This document shows, in pieces, positions 10,601 through 18,098 of a stretch of 32,689 nt of DNA (positions are counted from its first letter, which is position 1; every line of letters starts with the position of its first letter). Source of the DNA: Acidobacteriota bacterium (GTDB taxonomy: Bacteria > Acidobacteriota > UBA6911); assembly GCA_016934295.1 (NCBI GenBank), contig JAFGTD010000156.1, positions 1 through 32,689 of the forward strand. The letters run 5' to 3'. The notes under the pieces are model-generated. The model was not told the DNA's origin. It was given only the letters and a program-made list of their open reading frames with translations, and ran no database searches. A program made the translations under genes and the position numbers.

Positions 10601-11912
10601 GATCGAGTTCCGCTTCCGCCTGGTTGTAACTGTCGTGCAGGGCCTGTTCCCGGGATGCATTCTCCTGCCTGAGCTGCTCCAGCTGGTTTTGTTTCGATTC
10701 GATGTTCTGTTCGATCTGTTCGAGGCGGGCGGCCAGCTGCCGCTCTTCGGGACTGGGCTCTCCCCGGATCTTGTCCTGCAGTTCCTGTATCCGATTTTCT
10801 TTTTCCTCGATCTGCTGTTCGAAATCGGTCTTTTCCTGTCGCCTCTGGACGATCTCGTTCTCCTTCTCGCTGATCCGACTGTCCAGGGCAGCTATCCGGG
10901 ATTCAATCTCGAGCAGTTCCTTCTCGGCCTCGAGCTTCCGCTCCCTGAGCCTGTCTATCTCGGCCTGAATGTCGTTGCGGCGCTGATCGCGGCTTCCGTC
11001 GAGCCGGCGTTTCTGCTCCTCTTTTTCGGCGATCTCTTCCGAGAGTCTTTGAATTTCCTTCAGCAGCTGTTCTATCTGGTCGAGAACTTTATCCAGATCC
11101 GTATCGACAAAGGGCTTGTTAATAGAACCCTCGCCCGTCAGCTTCCACTCATACGAAACGGTATCCTCGATCGGTTGGCGCAGATTCGATTTGCCTCCCG
11201 CACAGCCTTCGCAACCCACCTCCAGGATGTCGAAATCCCGCGCCACTGCCTGCAGAGGTATCGGACGAGGGTATGGAAAATCTGTCAGCGGTGTGCCGCT
11301 GACGAGCTTAACTTTTATGGCCTCGCCCGCATCGGATTTGAAAGTGGGATCACTGCACTGCATCGGGCTGTCGTCTTCCTGGGTTTCCTCACGGGGTGTG
11401 CTCCGAATTTCTTCAGGCGGCCCCACGACGGTCAGGTGGATGTTGAGTTCCTGGTAATCCTGGCGGCATTCCACCGGGCAGTCGAGACAACGAATGATGA
11501 TACTGCCTTCGTTATGGGGTCCCGGTGCGGTCTTCCGGAGATCAAAAACAACGTCGGTGGCTTTTGCCGTGCCCATGGCAACGCCGCTGAGGACTTCAGG
11601 GCCGGTGATACTAAGGAACTGCGTTGCCTCCCTTGCCACCGAGAACTCAAATGTATGCGATCCCGGACACGAGCGATTCTCGGCTGAAACGGTGCTGGGA
11701 TAAACCTTCTGCTGTAGCGTTCCAAGGTTCCAGACAGATCCCTGCTGCCCGACTTCCTGCGCGCTTGCCGTTGCGGTTATGATGAAAAAGAGAACGATTG
11801 CGGTAAAAGCAACGACCGGCACACCCCAATTAAGAGGATCTACATTCCCTGGCCGGCAGGTAGCCTTTCCTCTATCTTTCCCAACTGGATCTGATGGCAT
11901 TGCATACCCCAT
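4683..11912 (-). CDS. Giant exported coiled-coil / beta-rich protein (2409 aa)
   Basis: 2409 aa. An n-region of about 30 residues is followed by a hydrophobic core (about 31-49) and a likely signal cleavage at TASAQ. Met5, with GGGG upstream, is an equally good start. Regions: a beta domain at about 55-165 with a Cys cluster (C142, C145, C149); a second at 195-260 (C234, C237); charged coiled coil at about 272-460, 520-790 and 810-1198, broken near 461-520 and at the IYFIPPPLEK loop (791-800); an invasin/Big-1-like Ig module at about 1435-1528; and from about 1650 to the end a long run of short alternating beta strands, including a GGGVGYNYDPP turn (2150-2160). The C-terminus (DIGYEQ) lacks the aromatic end typical of outer-membrane barrels. 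It is the middle gene of a three-gene operon. I recognise no enzyme. Surface fibre, envelope-spanning scaffold or lipid-transport-like beta groove are all possible. Confidence 0.88.
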   Translation of the reverse strand: MGYAMPSDPVGKDRGKATCRPGNVDPLNWGVPVVAFTAIVLFFIITATASAQEVGQQGSVWNLGTLQQKVYPSTVSAENRSCPGSHTFEFSVAREATQFLSITGPEVLSGVAMGTAKATDVVFDLRKTAPGPHNEGSIIIRCLDCPVECRQDYQELNIHLTVVGPPEEIRSTPREETQEDDSPMQCSDPTFKSDAGEAIKVKLVSGTPLTDFPYPRPIPLQAVARDFDILEVGCEGCAGGKSNLRQPIEDTVSYEWKLTGEGSINKPFVDTDLDKVLDQIEQLLKEIQRLSEEIAEKEEQKRRLDGSRDQRRNDIQAEIDRLRERKLEAEKELLEIESRIAALDSRISEKENEIVQRRQEKTDFEQQIEEKENRIQELQDKIRGEPSPEERQLAARLEQIEQNIESKQNQLEQLRQENASREQALHDSYNQAEAELDRARKNLANLSGQVQALQDEITALENSLYTNPLLKDIFTKRATISRGGQLLKQDYFPNNPLPVSPANNALDLANRLLQAPASQKQGLLDQYSSERERLINQLDQACSGLSGAEAGSCSEGVDQLAEDMESLEDSLQQSVEQPAGIDTQKLEQLKEKREQLERLNGDITAAEQQVKAAEQAADAAYQGYVNGLKDLERQEQDLLNEIARLQEESVTVSAELSDAQRRSAREREENTPQWLEEIAQLRSEIEELTGRINDARRDIERMQRQLNTLTGERDEKRARKQALEEYIALLDEKIADKEQEKADLDNESANLQKEIDRLKAELKAQEAQLEQLKQKLTKETRGNKDAGEQQIYFIPPPLEKIMKNPGRFEKLKREITKKEVELADAIGKKAELQKRAFEILQGMTQQLWILKGSQKLSEELEKEIQDLDFSKREMETDFKRDNLEKLGREQQEKARLEQDKQQVEQDLAKRKEEEAQQKGDVEVAEAAVETCEQEVSRAEEDVFARINAVQLEKQKRQRKAEIVAEQRSAHEQTLARLRQQEAELGRIEDSIARAVATGNETGAANLRQAAEVAKRELKSIQEQSRLEKQELDAVAADLSLATVAEKEAEKAEAEAQKTLLDAQRNLRRARQDMRKQTEEADQATERRLAEERKVRQADERVKEQDQKIQDTNKEIEDGAAATQDVQTARKDIDRKTKEKEEADNTKAKAKNELQRLIERREQWKKDRDGADMEVKAARDALETAEQNLKTFLVEEELKKVSRTFTLTLEVDDENLDKWRSDDSPVTRTVTIEYVNRIPQVRRPDDDLTMPAKTHTPARCDTALNFIEESPIEPPDPPKPVALKKEPQTIALYYRKGEHLYEHWPPRRENNNALTDAANEWCADASDLDRFSAQCASQGEYGQSCISGNPTMAEVIQDPPHFEWDGVVNYTSKEEARLYIKVPQVPDNLCSNKNELEVVYSDSSLQAIDREIKGKESFLKFPGVVGDHSETVRDFDEQNKVELKVQLFDGAHKGLKDEVIEWKVGGAGPDIPDEKFGFESDKKKELIEKTDGSGYSKVDFYLEEHYGKATVTATWKRADSACGTVTIQVARLLELKMLKVGFAAKEGWDAAEKLFSGTESDVEKLAGELPDSTDTGPFIATGLRDDQKDPVDEKKILFSIEESRDASMDPAEMATKIYGLAWSFARDLPEDSPEEAKAEMKAKVEEPLKDYTNPPEVEGSQSTATTTRFLIGREGAYLIIETEEAFVPGGDPYTGGAKLIISGESANIPAEFAALALSASGIEVGKPDGDATAVATAGSVSWHPEGGGNGLEFTKGGFSLKLTSLGLTAGADGQISGKVRVPRMEEEADFSATIGPGGFLGEAGNFPEIELAGMKLEKGAAVVVDMHRTEDPDPQPEGWMSQGLLIRQGKIILPDALKGRRDTPPALSVKNLIVNSSGLSGEISLEYELSASLGSMQFAINKVNLKLVQNEPTGTTLEGAVTLPDPFIGTVGLTLTIQRGNSYGLELTTEKPVAAPRLGLVFDIQSMGARYEEEVFSFNLSAILKSENFSDITIQNFKFNSNGEFEAEKISINKDIEFARGFSIHLKEFGFKKTAEEFGLSLSTRFQFGEILTADEVAVSIAEGPVIEEFDLKIHANRAPVGFGAEIHYKANLFEGAVKVDVKNLFSIDGNFVMGSMEPPEEDPWSFWYVELNSSVAIPLGQTGLSITRLGGGVGYNYDPPIGSANGAPRKTDAFAFKASITIGNVPNGKVFAGRVSLVLVTDRFSLNGKVWLLDQEDSLFGEGRLNVHWAPTRKLDGFVRMVIALPDSDGELLRFNGQVDFLFAGSNNWRVKSRTLEGAILERVLAEGTIDIKPGEAHLDGNMRYDLYKEVSLAVVTLKVQVNLRADGSLSFVVTDTSTSLDASARFRGQWDVNLDTAVKEFDIVSGSLSTSLELSASNSRFSISGEVEVSWDTWVHSGSAKVDIGYEQ

Positions 11913-11956
11913 TACGTTCAGGCAGGGTTAAATCACGGTGTTGAAATCCGGCCTCT

Positions 11957-13318
11957 TCACTTCAGCATGGCGTCTATCGTGAAACCGCCGGGACGGAGAG
12001 CGGTAAAGGGCATGTCACGCGTGTACTCGCCGCTTTCATCGACCTCGGCAGGGTGAATCGTCAGAAACTGGGAGTCGCCGCCCGATAACGTTATTACGCT
12101 TCTGGAACGATTCACCAGCGCTACATAACGCGGAGCCTCGATTCCTTTCAGACCCCTTACTTTGAGGTGCAGAACTGTGGTATCGCCGGATTTAAGATTG
12201 AGCCTGTCGGCGGTGAGAAAGATCCCAACATTTCTCAAAGTGCACTCCGCCTGACTCTCGCCCTCGCGAATTTGAATGGTCGACAGGCCCAGATTCCAGT
12301 CGGGCGCGCTGATAACAACGCCCGACCTTGTTTCCGCCTCTACCCGCGCAGGCCTGTCGCCGACAGTCACCGTCGTATTTTCAGCCAGTCCGTCAAAAAT
12401 TCCCGGGATCCGGACCGGCCAACCCGAAAAGGCATCGATAGGCCCGTTGCAACTAACGGAAAACCCTCCTGTTGATTCAACCGGAACACTTTCGCCGGTT
12501 CCCGATGCACCCGGTTTCGGGATTGCCGCATCCAAAGCTGTCGCATTCGGAACAGTCGAACCGTCATCCATTAAATGGTCAGCCGTCGAACCGACAGTCA
12601 CGGATACTTCAATTTTTTCCTTCTTCTTGCCTTCGGTCAGACCGATTTCAAGAGTCGGGGCCGCAATTAACGTGGCTGTCGGATTTTCCTTCAATGAAAA
12701 TTGCGCGTCTCCAACCCGTAGATAATGATCGCGCAGCTTCTTCTCGTTCTTTTCCAGATCCTTCTTTGACTTGCCCGACGGCACAAGCAGGGCGCTCCAC
12801 GAGACCGTTTGCCCCACCCGGGCATCGGCGGGAATCGAAACATAAATCGTACCCTTCGGCGTCCCCATTTTTATGCTGATCACACTGTCAAGATCGGCCA
12901 TCTGAACGGTGTAGTCTTTCTTTGTGCCGGCCCCGGGAATCGGCACATACGTCAGCAGCGGTTCGTCGTTTTCTTCCAGGGACGACTTGGAGGTATCCGC
13001 GTTAAAGCTGGTGAATTCCCCGGATCTGACGACAACCGTATCGCGGATTGTTTTTCCTTCGGCTTCAACCACGACTTCATACTCCCCTTCCTCCAAAGGG
13101 AAGAGGGCAAGCGCCGCTCTGTCCGTTTCCTCCTCTTTAACCGGCTTTTCGTTGCCGTATATAGCGACTGAGGCGCCCGGAAGAGCCGCACCCATGTCGG
13201 AAGCCGCAATCTCCAGGCCGCCGACATCCGCGTCGCCGGAATCCGCATAGGTTGCCATGCATAGCGCGATGAATATGTGCAGGCACACGATCCCCGTCCT
13301 GTAGATGCCAGTCTTCAT
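11957..13318 (-). CDS. Exported beta-sandwich protein, first gene of the giant-protein operon
   Basis: 453 aa from the ATG at 13318. The frame is open upstream to 13486, but that extension is unlike a protein and has no ribosome-binding site. At 13318 the codon is preceded by GGGAGG and followed at once by a classic signal peptide (MKTGIYRTG, hydrophobic core, cleavage near TYADS). About 33-105 looks like a CnaB or carboxypeptidase-regulatory-like beta sandwich (LPGASVAIYG, then LEEGEYEVVVEAEGKT). About 290-365 has an IPT/TIG-like look (VRIPGIFDGLAENTTVTVGD). The last 90 residues are another beta domain. Its stop lies 44 nt before the giant gene. Likely an extracytoplasmic accessory or binding partner of the giant protein; specific function unknown. 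Confidence 0.82.
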   Translation of the reverse strand: MKTGIYRTGIVCLHIFIALCMATYADSGDADVGGLEIAASDMGAALPGASVAIYGNEKPVKEEETDRAALALFPLEEGEYEVVVEAEGKTIRDTVVVRSGEFTSFNADTSKSSLEENDEPLLTYVPIPGAGTKKDYTVQMADLDSVISIKMGTPKGTIYVSIPADARVGQTVSWSALLVPSGKSKKDLEKNEKKLRDHYLRVGDAQFSLKENPTATLIAAPTLEIGLTEGKKKEKIEVSVTVGSTADHLMDDGSTVPNATALDAAIPKPGASGTGESVPVESTGGFSVSCNGPIDAFSGWPVRIPGIFDGLAENTTVTVGDRPARVEAETRSGVVISAPDWNLGLSTIQIREGESQAECTLRNVGIFLTADRLNLKSGDTTVLHLKVRGLKGIEAPRYVALVNRSRSVITLSGGDSQFLTIHPAEVDESGEYTRDMPFTALRPGGFTIDAMLK

Positions 13319-13790
13319 GCCTCGTGTCCTCCCGGTTTCATGATACCGTTCTTTTTTGATTTGATTGGTGCCGTCATTGCACGGCAAAGATAACGACGCA
13401 AACAGCCGTTCGTTCGGCCATCGATAGCGGTGCGTCATAGGCAAAGTCACCTGATTCGACTGTTCCGAAAACAAATCATCCATCAAGCTTTAGTGTGAGA
13501 ACTCATTTCTATTCCGGCCGTTCGTCAGCTTCTCTGCAAGCCGGAACCGAGTGAGGCTAATCTATCGTAAAATTCTTTTCGTTGTCAAAGTAAATGGTCT
13601 CCGTCAATAATGAAATAGGATAAAGGTTGTCAAGGAATTTGAATCGCCGGATGGAGTGTCCCCAAAATCCTGGACAAAACCGGAGGTGAATCCCTTAAAG
13701 ATGATCGGGCTGTCGGAATAAAGTCCCCAGACTCTCTTACCGGGTTAATAGACGACAATAGGAATGGAGATATTAGAGAAAACCGGCAGA
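13319..13790. other. Intergenic region upstream of the giant-protein operon
   Basis: No gene supported. It contains the candidate promoter described separately and an imperfect palindromic stretch at 13657-13676 (TGTCC and GGACA arms around CCAAAATCCT) that resembles the ends of some transposable elements. No transposase remnant is readable beside it. Confidence 0.5.
13559..13588 (-). promoter_or_regulatory. Candidate sigma-70 promoter for the giant-protein operon
   Basis: On the minus strand a perfect -35 TTGACA (plus positions 13583-13588) is followed after 18 bp by a -10-like TAGATT (13559-13564). It lies about 240 bp upstream of the 453-aa gene and would give a long 5' leader. A second TTGACAAC occurs at 13625-13632 with a poorer -10. 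Prediction from consensus only. Confidence 0.4.
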
Positions 13791-14105
13791 TCAGGATTTT
13801 CTTCGAAGCTTTGCATTCGGATGCAAATCCCTGTATTTGACGATATCCTCAGCAGTAACGGGTATTCGAGCCGGAATAGGGGAATCGGTTGTTTCCTCGT
13901 CCAGATCGGCAAGTACCTTCTGGTAGCAAAGATCCGGAGCTTCCTGAAACAACAAATTATTCTGCTGGAACATGGTATCCTTTATCGACAGAACAACAAG
14001 CCGATAGCTTTTATCTTCATTTTCAATACGAAAGCCGTATTCCATACACCCGGCCTGCGGAATGACTCCGAGAAATTTCAGTTTCAGAACAAGATTATTC
14101 AACAT
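13791..14105 (-). CDS. Small conserved-looking protein of unknown function
   Basis: 104 aa, soluble, no signal peptide. Composition and layout look like a real folded protein: strands at the start (LVLKLKFLGV, CMEYGFRIEN, YRLVVLSI), then LLFQEAPDLCYQKVLADLDEE, then a C-terminal helix with VTAEDIVKYRDLHPN. Small proteins of this style, with a LxFQEAPDLCxQKL core, are in my recollection carried by various environmental bacteria without a known role; I could not check. The start codon has only a weak purine stretch (GAAAGA) upstream. It lies 170 nt downstream of mltD on the same strand, so read-through from mltD is possible. Confidence 0.65.
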   Translation of the reverse strand: MLNNLVLKLKFLGVIPQAGCMEYGFRIENEDKSYRLVVLSIKDTMFQQNNLLFQEAPDLCYQKVLADLDEETTDSPIPARIPVTAEDIVKYRDLHPNAKLRRKS

Positions 14106-14275
14106 ATGATCTTTCGCCCGCCAAATATCGGAATCGATCCCCTATCGAAGCTCTGGTGTATTGGTGAAAATAGAAAATGGAATTCTTAAAGCTCGATAAG
14201 AGGGCATTATACTCCTTTCCGTCCTTAATGCCAATACCGCCCGGTTCGTAAGAAATGCGGGTTAACTGAGATTAA

Positions 14276-16030
14276 TTATTGAGGGATGATCAGGATTTGC
14301 CCCACGGACAGAAGGGTACCCGTTAATCCATTGATCTGCTGGATTTTTTTCGTGTTCGTTTTGAATTTGTTCGCGATGAGCCAGAGAGTGTCGCCCTTCT
14401 TCACGCGGTACTTGCCGCCCGGCAGCAGGTCGCTCCGGGATGCGGTCGATGCCGATCCCGTCGCAGTCCCTTTCAGGGGCACCTTTAATTTCTGGCCTAC
14501 GCGAATGAGGTGTTTTTCCCGAATATTATTCGCCAGCACTATCCTGGAGACACTCGTGCCATACTTGCGCGCTATGACGGACAGGGACTCCCCTTTGCGG
14601 ACAATGTGGGTCTCATAGGTGGGAGGAGACCAGTCGGGTATATCATCGATGCGGGCAAGAAAGACATTTGATTTGCCGACAGGGACTTTTAATGAATATT
14701 CCGTGGGAGGCGTCGACTTGTGACGGAGTTCGGGATTGAGTGCGGACAGCTCCTCAGCCGGCACGCCAATCGTCTCCGCCACAGCGCTGAGCTGAACCGG
14801 CTTGTTTATGGGAACGGTTTCATAGGCGACGGGACTGTCAGGCTCGCCAAGATCGAAGCCGTATTTGGCGGGATCTTTTAGAATGTGAAGTGTGGCGAGA
14901 AACCTCGGCACGTAGCGGGCGGTTTCATAGGGCAGCATCTGGAACAGGTCCCAGAAATTGTCCAGGTAGTTAATCTTCTGGCTGCGGATCTTTCTCAGCA
15001 CCGCCCCTTCTCCGCAGTTGTACCCGGCCAGTACGGTGGTCCAGTCCCCGAATATCTGGTGAAGTTCCTGTAAATAGGCGATAGCGGCTGCAGTGGCCTT
15101 TTCGGGATCCAGTCGCTCGTCAATATATGTGTCCCTCTTGAGCCCGAACTTCTGTCCCGTGGAAGCAATAAACTGCCACATGCCGAGCGCGCGCGCACTT
15201 GAGAGGGCATCGACCTTGAATCCGCTTTCGATAAGGGGGAGCCAGGCAAGGCCCTCAGGAAGCCCTGCCTCTTTCAGTTCCTGCAGGATCATCGTCATAT
15301 ATCTCCCGGAGCGCCGGTAGGATGCAATGAAGTCTTTGCGTGCCGAGCCCTGAAAACGCTTTATCTCTTTTTCCACATACTCGTTAAGAGTCAGGGGAAT
15401 CTCGTTGTGGTTCCCATTGGTCGCCGTGTACCGCGAAGCATAAATCTCCAGTATCCGCTTGGAGATCATGTATCGCAGGTCCTCTTTCTGCCGGAAAAGC
15501 TCGGGATTTTCGTCCGTATCCACCTTTACGACCAGGCTATAGGCTTCGTCGAGTATTGCAATCGCCCGGTCCGGATCTCCTTCAGCCCAATACTCCTGAG
15601 ACGAATTTATATAATCCAGTGCGGCATCCAGAAGATCCTGTCCCTTTGCCTCATTCTCATCACCTACCGACGTGTCCGCGTCTTCGGCAGAAATCGAAAC
15701 CTCCTCTTCACCTAATGCATCCGGCAGGGAGGATACGGGCTGCAGTTCGAGGGAATCAACGGGAGGCGGCATGGCTGCATCGCCTGCATCAAGATCGGAT
15801 ACCTCGTCCATCCCTGCTTCAGGGGCGTCTTCGATGGCGACACCCACGGAGGCGATTTCGGCCGGTTGCGTGTCTTCTTCAGTGACTTCTGGTTCCCGGA
15901 CTTCCGGAGCCGGAACATTTACCCGGTTATGCGTAGTCTTGAGGAGACCGCAGCCGAACGAAAAAAATATAAGAAGAAGGGCAACGTATCTGAAAGCGTT
16001 TAATATCATAATTAATCCGTGTTTCGGCAT
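14276..16030 (-). CDS. mltD: MltD-like membrane-bound lytic murein transglycosylase with two LysM domains
   Basis: 584 aa. This is a lipoprotein: hydrophobic segment then a lipobox-like FSFGC (C27), followed by a long acidic, proline-rich linker (about 35-130). A helical region (about 130-220) precedes the SLT domain at about 240-390, with the catalytic Glu in LAWLPLIESGF (E268), the ALGMWQFI motif, and AGYNCGEGAV. Two LysM peptidoglycan-binding domains close the protein (about 473-518 and 540-583). It cleaves the MurNAc-GlcNAc bond to form 1,6-anhydroMurNAc, anchored in the outer membrane. The length is larger than E. coli MltD (about 450 aa) because of the linker and helical region. The start is uncertain: the ATG at 16009 (Met8) is also possible and keeps the signal peptide. 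Transcribed alone or with the 104-aa gene. Confidence 0.93.
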   Translation of the reverse strand: MPKHGLIMILNAFRYVALLLIFFSFGCGLLKTTHNRVNVPAPEVREPEVTEEDTQPAEIASVGVAIEDAPEAGMDEVSDLDAGDAAMPPPVDSLELQPVSSLPDALGEEEVSISAEDADTSVGDENEAKGQDLLDAALDYINSSQEYWAEGDPDRAIAILDEAYSLVVKVDTDENPELFRQKEDLRYMISKRILEIYASRYTATNGNHNEIPLTLNEYVEKEIKRFQGSARKDFIASYRRSGRYMTMILQELKEAGLPEGLAWLPLIESGFKVDALSSARALGMWQFIASTGQKFGLKRDTYIDERLDPEKATAAAIAYLQELHQIFGDWTTVLAGYNCGEGAVLRKIRSQKINYLDNFWDLFQMLPYETARYVPRFLATLHILKDPAKYGFDLGEPDSPVAYETVPINKPVQLSAVAETIGVPAEELSALNPELRHKSTPPTEYSLKVPVGKSNVFLARIDDIPDWSPPTYETHIVRKGESLSVIARKYGTSVSRIVLANNIREKHLIRVGQKLKVPLKGTATGSASTASRSDLLPGGKYRVKKGDTLWLIANKFKTNTKKIQQINGLTGTLLSVGQILIIPQ

Positions 16031-16327
16031 GCTCCATAGCGCTGCATGGATTTGGAATGATTGCGTCCCTGATTATGCCGCACTCATTCAGACATTCCCC
16101 GACGCATTGCAGATATACCCAAAATTTCCCGTTATTTCAATTCCCATAGGCTTCATCGTGCCGATTCCTATCCCGTTATCTCCAGCGAATCGACCCTGTC
16201 AGCATTCGATAGTTCCCTATGTTTCTTCCCTTTTCAAGCACATAAAATCCCGGGGTTAACCAATAAAACCACGTTTTCCCCGCAGCATGCTACAATTGTC
16301 GAACATAATTACATAATTGGAGTCTTT
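16031..16327. other. Intergenic region between divergent mltD and the methyltransferase gene
   Basis: No gene supported. The right end has a perfect 8-bp tandem repeat, ACATAATT at 16303-16310 and 16311-16318, directly before the GGAG ribosome-binding site (16319-16322) of the methyltransferase gene. The first unit contains a -10-like CATAAT, but no good -35 is in register. Confidence 0.45.
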
Positions 16328-17335
16328 GTGTCCCTGGACAATATAAGAGCGTGGGCGACGGCAATTCGGAATGGAAGCTTTCTGGGAAAGGTTCGCCGCC
16401 GCCTGTCGGGAAGAAGCTGGATCTGGGATGACGCGAAGAATGTATACGCTCCGAATAACTTCAAGCTCTACTGGGAAACTCTCACCCCGGTTGCAAATTA
16501 TCAAAGACAACTAATGTCCGGGAAGGAGACCCGGAATATCCAGGAATTCCTTTTAGATATTGTTCGGCAGTATTTCCCCGATGGAAACATTCGCTGCTGT
16601 ATGCTCGGGTGCACCGAAACGGGCGGCCCGGAAACTTATTTCATGAAATCCGGCCTGTTCAAAAAAATTGATGTCTTCGATATCGCAAAAGGCTTAATAG
16701 AGCGAAAGCAGGAAGGAATCCGCCGGGAAGGTGCCGGCGGAATACACTATTTTCACACGAATCTGAACAATCACCGCTTCGAACGTTCCGCATACGATAT
16801 GGCTTTTTCCTGGGGCACCATTCATCATATTGAAAACCTGGAGCATCTTTTTCAACAGGTGCAGCGGGCGCTGGCGCCCGGCGGCGTATTTATCGTTCGT
16901 GACTTTGTAGGACTGAATCGAATCCAGTTCACCGAGAAGCAGCTTCATTTAGCCAACTCTTTACTGAAGTGCATTCCGGAACCGTACAGGCGCAAGGCAG
17001 ACGGTTCGTTAAAAAAAAGAGAGGTCTGCGTCAGCGAACGCCGGATTAAACGGTATGATCCTTCGGAAGCGGTCCGATCCAGTCATATCGTACCCGCCAT
17101 GAAGGAATATTTTACGTTCGACTCTTTCTGCGAGACCGGCGGGGCGCTGCTGCATCCTCTCCTGAATGGAATCGCCAATAACTTTGAAAAGGATGCCAGA
17201 GGGAAAGAAATCCTGGATGCGCTTATCGAGATTGAGAAAACACTGACGAAAAGCAAACTTCTGCCGTCGGACTATGTTTTTCTTGTTGCAAGGCCAAAGG
17301 AAGTCCATTATGCCGCGGATGGAAACCGTCAGTAA
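16328..17335 (+). CDS. Class I SAM-dependent methyltransferase
   Basis: 335 aa, cytoplasmic. The Rossmann methyltransferase core is visible: motif I region CMLGCTETGGPE (91-102), an acidic post-I strand KIDVFDIAKGLIE (D115, D118), AYDMAFSWGTIHHIEN (155-170), and LAPGGVFIVRDFVG (182-195). The following NRIQFTEKQL and the C-terminal DPSEAVRSSHIVP plus GGALLHPLLNGIANNF match a methyltransferase subgroup often found with glycan or natural-product genes, in my recollection. The substrate is not predictable here. The start is GTG, chosen because GGAG lies 5 nt upstream; no ATG fits before the conserved region. A non-perfect motif I (no GxGxG) is usual in this subgroup. The gene is isolated, with no partner enzymes beside it. 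Confidence 0.82.
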   Translation: MSLDNIRAWATAIRNGSFLGKVRRRLSGRSWIWDDAKNVYAPNNFKLYWETLTPVANYQRQLMSGKETRNIQEFLLDIVRQYFPDGNIRCCMLGCTETGGPETYFMKSGLFKKIDVFDIAKGLIERKQEGIRREGAGGIHYFHTNLNNHRFERSAYDMAFSWGTIHHIENLEHLFQQVQRALAPGGVFIVRDFVGLNRIQFTEKQLHLANSLLKCIPEPYRRKADGSLKKREVCVSERRIKRYDPSEAVRSSHIVPAMKEYFTFDSFCETGGALLHPLLNGIANNFEKDARGKEILDALIEIEKTLTKSKLLPSDYVFLVARPKEVHYAADGNRQ

Positions 17336-17405
17336 GAATGAATGCCTGTTCGTGAAAGTCGTTTGTTATCCGACTATTCCCGGTTGTTTCGCATCCCGCC
17401 CGGTT

Positions 17406-18098
17406 TCAGGGATTCGGCGCTGAATCCTCCCGGCCTTCGGGAGGGACTGCGGCCGATTCATTCGATGCGTCTTGGGTTTGAAATCCCCCTATAAGCTTTT
17501 GCAAAGCTTCCTTGGCCCCCATACTTTCTTCAGTTCCCAATTTGCTTGCGACGGCAATGATTTTCCCCAGCTGAATTTCACCGACAATATTGCCGATCAC
17601 GGTATCATTTTTATCGGTCACCAGCATAGCCAGGCCTGCCAGCCGTTCACCGGTTTCATCTCCCATGGCATAAATAGTCACATTACCGTCAGGGACATTT
17701 ACTATGGGCATCCATTCGGGACTCATGGACTGCTTCAATTTCTGAATCCCGGCTCTTACAGTTTCATTTTTCTGAGGATCCTTGGCTTCAAACACAACCA
17801 CGCGTATCAACTGAATATCGTTTGTAAGATCGGCGAGGTTTATTCCCATTTCCGCGAACGGATCATTCGGTCCGCCATCGAATTCTGATATCAGGTTATT
17901 CAGAAGAAACTTCGGCAAATGGACGTTCACGGCCGGTTTAACCTGAGAAAAATCAAACGCCTGGTCGATATTGATATATGCGCGATTTTGCGTCACAGGT
18001 ACAAGTTCCTGTGCCAAGCCGAGCGCTGCCATTCCGCAAATCAAGGCCGACACAATCGCCGTTTTAACTCCGCCCGGTAGTCTTTTCTTTATTTCCAT
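17406..18098 (-). CDS. DUF4252 domain exported protein, third gene of the ECF sigma operon
   Basis: 230 aa. An N-terminal signal peptide (basic MEIKKR, hydrophobic to about residue 29, ending GLAQE). The body (about 45-200) has the layout of DUF4252: VNVHLPKFLLNNL, LTDNIQ-like strands, RVVVFEAKD, then WMPIVNVPDGNVTIYAMGDE and a LAMLVTD strand. The tail is low complexity and charged. DUF4252 proteins are commonly encoded next to an ECF sigma factor and a small membrane anti-sigma protein, which is exactly the arrangement here. Biochemical function is unknown in the family. Its start codon overlaps the stop of the preceding gene (TAATG), so translation is probably coupled. Confidence 0.8.
   Translation of the reverse strand: MEIKKRLPGGVKTAIVSALICGMAALGLAQELVPVTQNRAYINIDQAFDFSQVKPAVNVHLPKFLLNNLISEFDGGPNDPFAEMGINLADLTNDIQLIRVVVFEAKDPQKNETVRAGIQKLKQSMSPEWMPIVNVPDGNVTIYAMGDETGERLAGLAMLVTDKNDTVIGNIVGEIQLGKIIAVASKLGTEESMGAKEALQKLIGGFQTQDASNESAAVPPEGREDSAPNP

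Noticed and set aside
9657..11687. 676-codon plus-strand ORF opposite the coiled-coil region
   Set aside because: It is the antisense shadow of E/Q/K/L-rich coiled-coil codons: Leu/Phe-rich, with no domain. The minus-strand frame is one continuous, sensible protein.
13319..13486. 56-residue N-terminal extension of the 453-aa protein
   Set aside because: No ribosome-binding site at 13486, unlikely composition, and a clear signal peptide with GGGAGG begins at 13318.
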